A stretch of 9,027 nucleotides of DNA from an uncultured Prolixibacteraceae bacterium (GTDB lineage: Bacteria; Bacteroidota; Bacteroidia; Bacteroidales; Prolixibacteraceae): NCBI GenBank assembly GCA_937915865.1, contig CALGIG010000091.1, forward strand, positions 1 to 9,027, given 5' to 3'. The notes beneath the pieces are model-generated. The model was not told the origin of the DNA and ran no database searches. It saw only the letters and a list, made by a program, of their open reading frames with translations. Positions 1 to 5,235 of this stretch are shown here, piece after piece (within the stretch, counting starts at the first letter, position 1; each line of letters opens with the position of its first letter). The position numbers were made by a program, and so were the translations under genes.

Positions 1-72
1 GGTGCAGAAAGGGAAGAAGAATTACTATTTGCTGATAGTGAAGTAATTGTGGGTTTCAGATTAAGGATGTAA
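1..72 (+). CDS. C-terminal fragment of an unidentified protein
   Basis: Frame 1 is open from the window edge to a TAA at 70-72 and encodes 23 residues ending in IVGFRLRM. The acidic stretch followed by alternating hydrophobic residues reads like a real C-terminal beta strand, but it is too short to assign to a family. No start is visible because the gene begins outside the window. It is convergent with the ietS operon, whose stop lies at 426. It could also be a chance open frame. Confidence 0.4.
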   Translation, partial: GAEREEELLFADSEVIVGFRLRM

Positions 73-110
73 GGATTCACTGCTGAAGGGAAAAATGCGG
101 GGTGAAGGAA

Positions 111-145
111 TTTCTGATTTCTAATTCCTAATTTCTAATTTCTAA
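111..145. repeat. Five tandem 7-bp units (TTTCTAA type)
   Basis: Five consecutive heptamers read TTTCTGA, TTTCTAA, TTCCTAA, TTTCTAA, TTTCTAA, without spacers. Two units differ from the consensus by one base each. The array lies in the 353-base gene-free stretch between the first fragment and ietS. No coding or promoter role is visible. Confidence 0.8.
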
Positions 146-204
146 AAAGTTGATCTTTAGGCATATAGATTAATATTAGCATTATAATCATCCAAATGAC
201 CCGA

Positions 205-240
205 CTTTAACCTTAACCTCAACCTAGACCTTGACCTCTG
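205..240. repeat. Degenerate 6-bp tandem array (CCTNNA type)
   Basis: Six consecutive hexamers read CTTTAA, CCTTAA, CCTCAA, CCTAGA, CCTTGA, CCTCTG. The CCT phase is kept in five of the six while the last three bases drift. It has strong purine/pyrimidine strand asymmetry. It is separate from the heptamer array 60 bases earlier and has a different period. Confidence 0.7.
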
Positions 241-278
241 ATTTTTACTTCCTATCCCTGATTTCAGTCACACAGCCT

Positions 279-419
279 GCCTAATAATTATCGGTTGACA
301 GCTACCCGAAGTTGGAGATTTTGAAGCACTTCACTGTCAACCAAGTAATGGCTTTGATAGAAGCACAAAGCTTGATTTAACCACTGAATCACCACTTTTG
401 GGTTGGTGCTGTTATGGGC
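279..419 (-). repeat. Long imperfect palindrome, attC-like, downstream of ietS
   Basis: The ends pair with each other: 279-287 (GCCTAATAA) against 412-419 (TTATGGGC), with one bulged A and one G-T pair. An inner stem pairs 304-315 with 392-403 (nine Watson-Crick pairs, two G-T, one mismatch). Inside are a perfect 9-bp inverted repeat GGTTGACAG (293-301) / CTGTCAACC (334-342) and a small hairpin GCTTTG (351-356) / CAAAGC (366-371). A core-site-like end, an imperfect long stem and a place directly after the last gene of an operon recall integron attC sites. However, GTTATGG does not strictly fit GTTRRRY and the far box ends in AAT rather than AAC. Calling it attC-like is inference; the pairing is visible. 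Confidence 0.45.
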
Positions 420-425
420 TTTGCA

Positions 426-2933
426 TTATCGGGTGTTTATTTCGACTGACACTTCAATCATATTTTTAACGGTTGTGTATAGCTCAACATCTTGTGCAGG
501 TGTTTCAAGCGAAATGATTAACGCGTAACGGGTTTGATTTTCTACTTTACCCAAATGCTTGCGTTCACGCCACCAACCAATAACAGGATATACCGCAATG
601 TGATTGCAAGTTGCCAAAGCGGCTGCTGTTCCTTCCCAATAATCGGAATGTATTGAGCCTGTGCTTCGGTTGTTTGTACCTATTGCCCAGCGGTTGCTTC
701 CTGCATTTCCGTTAAATTCTTCATTTTCATCTCGTGCCGCAATGTTTACACGCCTTCTAAAATCGTCTTCACTTTCGTTTACGTTGTTTACATCAAAACG
801 CAAACCGTGTGACTGATAGCGATATTTATCTTTCCAACCGATTTCACCTGCTCCGGGTTCTATGAAATAAGAAAGAGTAACTTTCAATTTTACGGGTATT
901 TCGCCCAATTGCAACAGTAAATCACTTGCCCACGGTAAATTGAAAAAGTGAATTTCGTTGGTTTCAGCGTCACTATTTTTTTTGCCTTCCTTAATTTTGA
1001 AATTAAACGGTTGAATGGTTTCCTGAGCAATGTAAGTCAATGCACTTTCCTGACTATACAATGCACGATCTAAATCAGGAACTCCGTAACCGAAAGTTCT
1101 TACTAAATTCAAAAAATCTCCTTTTTTGTCTTTACGAACATTTAATTGGCGAAACATAGATTCATTCCAATTAGCAGAATGAACTATTAAACCTCTTATT
1201 GTTTCTACCCAAGCGTTTGGATATTCGTAAGCAATTTTTGCTGCAAGCCACGATGCTTGTGCTGCCGCAGCACTTGTTGCCCAAATGGTATCAAAGTGCC
1301 GTCCTGTGTTAAATTGTCTTGAAGTGGACAACAATTCCAAATCTTCGTGCCCTAAAATTCTGTTATCAGGTGCTCTTAATAAATTTCCGCCTTCAAAAAC
1401 CACATCTGGTTTAACAGCCCATTTTCTTTCCCAAACTAATGAAGTTGAACTGTAAGGCGAAAGTTCTCCTTCGTTTGCAACAGGTGTATGATTTAGAAAA
1501 CTCGGGTCAGTTACCCGAATTTTGTTTGTGTATGCTCCTGCTACCAAAGCATTCCACGCTTGAGCAGGATTTTGAACCGAAGTTGTTAAGTTTGAAACGG
1601 GATAATTTTGCCACAATTCATTATCAGCCACATTTCCAGCCGAAACAATTATCAGACGTTGGTTTTCGCCTTCGCCATAAGTCAAATTATCTACCGCTCC
1701 CGACCATGAAGAAGGTCTGCCTCTCTCTGTATCCTCTTTTGATGTTACCGCCATACAATAAACTAAAACCATATTCGGGTTTTGGATTTCGGCAATAGAA
1801 ATTCCTTGTGAAGTTATATCGCCCCACAATTCCCGTGGGTTTTGTCCTTTATTGGGAAGAATTTTTACAGAACACAATTTATGCGTAAGCGGAACATCAT
1901 AAGCAGAAGTAAGCACCTGTTCCATTTGCCCGTAACCCGCAAGACCCGCCATCAATGTTCCATGTCCTGCACCGTTGGCGTGGTCGTTTGTTCCCCAAGC
2001 GTTATCAACCGTCAGAGTATTGTTGTTATCAATCAGCGGCTGTAATAGTTGATGTCCGTTGTTTACGCCTGTGTCCAACAAACAAACTTTTATGTTGCTT
2101 TCAACAATTTGTATTCTTTGCAACAAATCATCAACCCAAACTTGTTGTTCAATTCGGCTTTCATTTACCCAAAAACCTGCGGGTTCTTGCCCTGCACGGA
2201 ACTCTGCCAACAAATCGCTTTGCAGCATCAATTCAATTAAATGTTCACGATTTGCATTTACCAATAAAACAACTCTTTCGGGAAAAATGATGCTGTTGTG
2301 TTTATATTGTATTCCGATTCTTTCAAGCGTTGCAAGGAACTGTGCAATTTGGCCCTGTTCTAGGTTTTCTTTTGTGTTTACATTCAGCCACGCTTCGCAC
2401 CATTTGGTAACTTCTGTTGGAATAAGTTGTGGATTATCTGTCCACAAACCTTCCAACAAGGCTATGCTTACGTCTTCAATACTATTGACTAATGGTGCAT
2501 TTTTAGGTTGCTCTTTTGCTGTTTCTTCCTGTTGGTATTTCTGAATTTTGGAAATGAAATGTCCTTCCTTTCCATTGGGAACGTAAACTGTTGCTCTTAC
2601 CTGCATTTGATTTTCGCCAACCGGAATTTCTTTGATGTTTAGCAACCGAATACCTTTTCTAAGGTCTTCCAAACTTTTGGTAATCAAGTCGTGATTTGCC
2701 GCACTTGTAAACTGAATATATGTTCCTTCTCTTGTGGCGATTTGCTCGGCACTGCGTTGTTGTTGCAGTTGTTCCTTTTGTTGCCAGATTTCTGCAAACT
2801 GATTTAAAAGCTTTTGACTTTGAGTTGCCCTGTCACGAACGGGTATGCGTAGTTTTGCTCCCATTGCCGAAGGTGCTCTATATTTTTCGCTTCTTACATT
2901 TCCTTGTATGAAGATGTGTTTATATGGTGCCAT
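426..2933 (-). CDS. ietS: IetS-like cytosolic S8 subtilisin-family serine protease
   Basis: This 835-residue protein is a serine protease of the subtilase (S8) family. The full active site is visible: Asp287 in LLDTGV, His324 in GHGTLMAG, oxyanion-hole Asn434 in SAGN and Ser554 in ATSAAAA, so it should be active. The catalytic domain covers about 280-625. It is preceded by about 270 residues with a Gln-rich helical stretch (38-62) and followed by a beta-rich C-terminal region (about 640-835). There is no signal peptide, so it should act in the cytoplasm, unlike most secreted subtilases. It is the second gene of the operon, starting 9 nt after the ietA stop, with AAGGA placed for ribosome binding. 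The pairing of a large S8 protease with a small AAA+ ATPase matches IetAS, where the protease is the toxic component and IetA counteracts it. The symbol rests on architecture and pairing, not on an alignment. It appears intact, and no terminator is obvious downstream. Confidence 0.88.
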   Translation of the reverse strand: MAPYKHIFIQGNVRSEKYRAPSAMGAKLRIPVRDRATQSQKLLNQFAEIWQQKEQLQQQRSAEQIATREGTYIQFTSAANHDLITKSLEDLRKGIRLLNIKEIPVGENQMQVRATVYVPNGKEGHFISKIQKYQQEETAKEQPKNAPLVNSIEDVSIALLEGLWTDNPQLIPTEVTKWCEAWLNVNTKENLEQGQIAQFLATLERIGIQYKHNSIIFPERVVLLVNANREHLIELMLQSDLLAEFRAGQEPAGFWVNESRIEQQVWVDDLLQRIQIVESNIKVCLLDTGVNNGHQLLQPLIDNNNTLTVDNAWGTNDHANGAGHGTLMAGLAGYGQMEQVLTSAYDVPLTHKLCSVKILPNKGQNPRELWGDITSQGISIAEIQNPNMVLVYCMAVTSKEDTERGRPSSWSGAVDNLTYGEGENQRLIIVSAGNVADNELWQNYPVSNLTTSVQNPAQAWNALVAGAYTNKIRVTDPSFLNHTPVANEGELSPYSSTSLVWERKWAVKPDVVFEGGNLLRAPDNRILGHEDLELLSTSRQFNTGRHFDTIWATSAAAAQASWLAAKIAYEYPNAWVETIRGLIVHSANWNESMFRQLNVRKDKKGDFLNLVRTFGYGVPDLDRALYSQESALTYIAQETIQPFNFKIKEGKKNSDAETNEIHFFNLPWASDLLLQLGEIPVKLKVTLSYFIEPGAGEIGWKDKYRYQSHGLRFDVNNVNESEDDFRRRVNIAARDENEEFNGNAGSNRWAIGTNNRSTGSIHSDYWEGTAAALATCNHIAVYPVIGWWRERKHLGKVENQTRYALIISLETPAQDVELYTTVKNMIEVSVEINTR

Positions 2934-2942
2934 TCCTTAAAG

Positions 2943-3896
2943 CTATTTGTGATACGCTGCATTACGGTCTTTGATTGCTTTTAAAATTAAATCATTGTTC
3001 ATCTGCTGCTTTTCATTCAAGACCGTTTCTTTAATGGCATCAATACAGGCAAGTGATATTTCAGCGTGGCTAAGTCCGTTTATATTTGGTAATAAATCTT
3101 TAAACTTAATTTTCTTTGTAAACTGCGAAAGTCTATTTTTTAACAGTTCCTCTTTTTCTTCCAAGCTTGGCAAGTGATATAAAATAACATCGTCAAACCT
3201 ACGGAACAAGGCTTGGTCTAACAGTTCTTTGTTATTAGTAATGGCAATAATCAAACTGTCGGAATTGTCGCGTTCAATAAATTGAAGAAACGAATTTAAA
3301 ACCCTTCGCATTTCGCCCACATCATTATCTCTGCTGCGTTCACCACCGATGGCATCAAATTCATCAAAAAGGTAAACACCCTGACGCTGCAAAATCAAAT
3401 CAAACACTTGACGAAGTTTTGCGCTTGTTTCGCCCATAAATTTTGTTACCATTTTGTCCATTAAAATGGTGTAAAGAGGCAAGTTTAATTCATTGGCAAT
3501 AATGGAAGCTGTGAGGGTTTTGCCCGTACCAGGGGGGCCCGAAAGCAGAATTTTTCTGCGATTTTCTAAATCGTGTTTACGTAATTTATCACGCTGCACA
3601 AACTCAGAAATGATGCGGTTTATTTTAGACTTAATATCTTCGGTAGCAATCATATCCGATAGCCTGACGGCTGGAACATTCTCCTGAATCAAACCCTGTA
3701 AGTCGGGATTAAATGCTTTTGTTTTATGTTTGGCTTCTTTAGCCTTGTCAATTATTGTTTTTATATCGTTGGCAACAGTGGTATGACCCAACTTGGCTTC
3801 GTGGGCAGCTATCTGCAATGCAACTGTGGTAAACCTTTCAGGTTCGTTGTTGTAGTGCGACTTGATTAACGATACTATGTAGTCAGCTTTTGCCAT
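2943..3896 (-). CDS. ietA: IetA-like AAA+ ATPase
   Basis: This 317-residue AAA+ ATPase has Walker A GPPGTGKT (120-127), Walker B ending in LFDEFD (176-181), a sensor-1 region at ITNN (219-222), arginine-finger candidates Arg232/Arg233 in ALFRRFD, and a lid helix GLSHAEI (274-280) like the GFSGADL of the FtsH/Vps4-type clade. KFMGE (152-156) matches the position of the aromatic pore loop, suggesting a substrate-threading hexamer. The first ~75 residues are a helical N-domain, possibly for partner or substrate binding. There is no membrane segment. It is first in a two-gene operon with the S8 protease ietS 9 nt downstream. In the Ti plasmid system IetA acts as the antitoxin-like partner, and it may unfold substrates for the protease; that last point is inference. 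The ATG at 3896 is preceded by AAGGAA, and the next in-frame Met (residue 82) would remove the N-domain. Confidence 0.9.
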   Translation of the reverse strand: MAKADYIVSLIKSHYNNEPERFTTVALQIAAHEAKLGHTTVANDIKTIIDKAKEAKHKTKAFNPDLQGLIQENVPAVRLSDMIATEDIKSKINRIISEFVQRDKLRKHDLENRRKILLSGPPGTGKTLTASIIANELNLPLYTILMDKMVTKFMGETSAKLRQVFDLILQRQGVYLFDEFDAIGGERSRDNDVGEMRRVLNSFLQFIERDNSDSLIIAITNNKELLDQALFRRFDDVILYHLPSLEEKEELLKNRLSQFTKKIKFKDLLPNINGLSHAEISLACIDAIKETVLNEKQQMNNDLILKAIKDRNAAYHK

Positions 3897-3903
3897 TTCC
3901 TTA

Positions 3904-3911
3904 CAAAGTTA
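3904..3911 (-). promoter_or_regulatory. Bacteroidota -7 element of the ietAS promoter
   Basis: On the minus strand the sequence reads TAACTTTG, an exact match to the Bacteroidota TAnnTTTG element. It ends only 7 nt before the ietA ATG. A TTGACA lies about 24 nt upstream, too far for a good -33 fit. If transcription starts a few bases after the element, the ietA leader would be nearly absent. Confidence 0.55.
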
Positions 3912-4037
3912 CAATATAATAGGTTTGATTGTTGTCAATTTGTGTTGTTATTTGTCAGTTAACTTAAGTATTATTTCTTTGCCGGTTTGTTATTAAAATA
4001 ACCCTAATATTGTGAAGAAATTAGTTAACAATGTCGG

Positions 4038-4193
4038 CTAGGCATTTTTTTCATTGCCCATAACTGAAGAATTACCGTCTTTCGCCATATGCTTGCTCCA
4101 TGTGCCTGTGCCGCCATGTCTGCTTGTCACATTTTGTGAAGAAGTACCATAAAACAGGGCGCCCATCCATCGTCCCTTAATGAAAGGCTGAGA
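4038..4193 (-). other. Open frame of 51 codons, possible gene remnant
   Basis: On the minus strand the frame is open from just after a TAA (4194-4196) to a TAG at 4038-4040. The translation has a protein-like mix, including GRWMGALFYGTSSQN and GGTGTWSKHMAKDGN. A Met at 4166 would give a 42-residue product, but no convincing ribosome-binding site is seen. I do not recognise it. It may be the tail of a decayed gene or of a mobile element, or the sequence may work as DNA or RNA rather than protein. One arm of the 9-bp inverted repeat around ietAS (4056-4064) lies inside it. Confidence 0.35.
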
Positions 4194-4314
4194 TTAAGGA
4201 ATTATACAAATCAGAAATTCTTTCAACCCGAATTTTCCCTGCAATATAATGATCTTTAAATCCGCAACCGAACGAAGAGTTTTCACCGAAGGTAATCCGC
4301 AATATCTTCGCCTT
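4177..4314 (-). other. Open frame of 45 codons overlapping the previous one, possible gene remnant
   Basis: In another minus-strand frame the sequence reads without stops from the GTCTCC repeats to a TAA at 4177-4179, giving for example KILRITFGENSSFGCG and later RVERISDLYNSL. It overlaps the 4038-4193 frame by 17 bases and lies directly upstream of it, so one frameshift could join them into a single decayed reading frame. There is no good start codon, and the frame continues upstream into repeat DNA. Family unknown. Confidence 0.3.
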
Positions 4315-4336
4315 GTCTCCCCGTCTCCGGGTCTCC
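4315..4336. repeat. GTCTCC repeat, 8-bp period
   Basis: GTCTCC occurs at 4315-4320, 4323-4328 and 4331-4336, an exact 8-base period with CC and GG spacers. A degenerate continuation GTCAC begins at 4339. It sits just left of the REP-like array and forms part of the same repeat-rich stretch. Confidence 0.65.
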
Positions 4337-4376
4337 TTGTCACTGTCTGAAGAATATTTCTTTTCAGTGAGAAGCC

Positions 4377-4533
4377 CGTCCCTCGTCCCGGTCCCTGAGC
4401 GGCGGTTGCTGAGCGCAGCCGAAACTAGTCGAAGGGCCGTCCCTCGCCCCGGTCCCTGAGCGAAGTCGAAGGGGCGTCCCTCGTCCCTCCTTCAGCGTCC
4501 CTCGTCCCTCTTTCAGCTGTCCCTCGTCCCTCC
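4377..4533. repeat. GC-rich REP-like repeat array between ietAS and purN
   Basis: Two 24-base direct repeats with one mismatch lie at 4377-4400 and 4438-4461. Each begins CGTCCCTCG and ends GGTCCCTGAGC. The second continues as CGAAGTCGAAGGGGC (to 4475), so CCCT and AGGG can form an imperfect hairpin. Between them GGTTGCTGAGCG (4404-4415) and AGTCGAAGGGC (4427-4437) form a related variant with an 11-base insert. Tandem 21-base units built on CGTCCCTCGTCCC follow at 4475-4495 and 4496-4516, with a partial third at 4518-4533. From memory, CCTGAGC...GTCGAAGG motifs recur between genes in Bacteroidota. The array touches the purN stop codon and may act at its 3' end. The short open frames across it only translate the repeat. 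Confidence 0.8.
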
Positions 4534-5096
4534 TATCCAAGCAATTGCTCAATCGCTTTCGGATAGTACTCGTATTCAAGCTGATGCACCCTTTCGGCCA
4601 GGGCTTCAGGTGTATCGCCGGGCATCACCGGGCATTTTACCTGCAACAGGATTTTACCTCGGTCGTAAACCTCGTCTATCAGATGAATGGTGATTCCCGA
4701 TTCTTTTTCACCGGCTTCAATTACCGCTTCATGAACGGCCATTCCATACATCCCCTTACCCCCGAATTTCGGCAGCAGGGCCGGATGAATATTTACAATT
4801 TTCCCTGAAAAGGCGCGGGTCAGATTGCCCGGAACCAGCCAAAGGAATCCGGCCAGTACAATCAGATCGATCTTTCGTGACTGCAGATCGCGCAGTACTG
4901 TTTCTTCAGCATAAAATTTCTCCCTGTCGAACAGGACCAGGGGGATGTTCAACCGCGCAGCACGTTGAATAACTGGGGCTTTCGGGTTATTGCAATAGAT
5001 GGCTTCCACCCTGGCAATGGTACTGTTTTCGAAATAACCTGCTATATTTTCGGCATTGCTTCCGCTGCCTGAGGCAAAAATGGCAATCCGTTTCAT
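4533..5096 (-). CDS. purN: Phosphoribosylglycinamide formyltransferase
   Basis: PurN transfers a formyl group from 10-formyltetrahydrofolate to glycinamide ribonucleotide (GAR), the third step of purine biosynthesis, in the cytoplasm. The 187-residue product shows the N-terminal nucleotide-binding motif ASGSGSN (8-14), the folate-site stretch LAGFLWLVP (81-89), the catalytic Asn102 and His104 in VNIHPALLPKFGG, and catalytic Asp145 in DEVYDRG. These correspond to Asn106, His108 and Asp144 of E. coli PurN. The start is set at the ATG at 5096 (MKRIAIFASGSGSN). The frame is open 46 codons further upstream, but that extension would translate the promoter and the 38-bp palindrome and has no family support. 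AAGGAA precedes this ATG. The stop TAG at 4533-4535 adjoins the REP-like array. The gene stands alone on its strand with its own promoter. Confidence 0.96.
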   Translation of the reverse strand: MKRIAIFASGSGSNAENIAGYFENSTIARVEAIYCNNPKAPVIQRAARLNIPLVLFDREKFYAEETVLRDLQSRKIDLIVLAGFLWLVPGNLTRAFSGKIVNIHPALLPKFGGKGMYGMAVHEAVIEAGEKESGITIHLIDEVYDRGKILLQVKCPVMPGDTPEALAERVHQLEYEYYPKAIEQLLG

Positions 5097-5114
5097 TTCC
5101 TTGAATTTCTGCTG

Positions 5115-5122
5115 CAAAGTTA
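5115..5122 (-). promoter_or_regulatory. Bacteroidota -7 element of the purN promoter
   Basis: On the minus strand TAACTTTG matches TAnnTTTG exactly and ends 18 nt before the purN ATG. A TTTAC about 18 nt upstream is a weak -33 candidate. It supports the shorter purN start, since the longer frame would begin upstream of this promoter. Confidence 0.6.
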
Positions 5123-5155
5123 AGCAGAAATGATGGTTTGTAAAGAATCGGGGAA

Positions 5156-5193
5156 TAAAAGTAGGGACACGACATGTCGTGTCCCTACTTTTA
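5156..5193. repeat. Perfect 38-bp palindrome (REP/MITE-like)
   Basis: The sequence is its own reverse complement over 38 bases, with no loop; its core is GTAGGGACACGACATG followed by the mirror half, flanked by AAAA and TTTT. From memory it resembles GTAGGGRCACG...CGTGYCCCTAC palindromes scattered in many bacterial genomes and linked to REP-type elements. It lies between the end of the T9SS-protein gene and the purN promoter. With its T-rich edge it could also end transcripts from either side. An A8 run at 5215-5222 (T8 on the minus strand) just after that gene may help. Confidence 0.85.
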
Positions 5194-5235
5194 ATTTTCT
5201 CATGTTGAACCCCTAAAAAAAAGCGCGTTTTCAAA

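Noticed and set aside
293..342. The 9-bp inverted repeat as an intrinsic terminator for ietS
   Set aside because: The loop is 32 nt and no T run follows on the minus strand, so it does not look like a rho-independent terminator.
1439..2911. Several plus-strand open frames of 63-161 codons opposite ietS
   Set aside because: They are antisense shadows of the intact protease gene, with unnatural Cys/Phe-rich composition and no start signals.
3912..4037. tRNA, small RNA or CRISPR in the gap upstream of ietA
   Set aside because: No cloverleaf, no evenly spaced repeats and no hairpin with a T run could be found; the stretch is AT-rich with nothing recognised.
4364..4579. 71-residue minus-strand open frame
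   Set aside because: It mostly translates the GC-rich repeat units (EGRGT repeats) and overlaps the purN 3' end in another frame.
5097..5234. 46-codon N-terminal extension of purN, starting at 5234
   Set aside because: It would translate the 38-bp palindrome and the TAACTTTG promoter; PurN proteins begin directly with the KRIAIFASGSGSN-type strand, and AAGGAA precedes the ATG at 5096.
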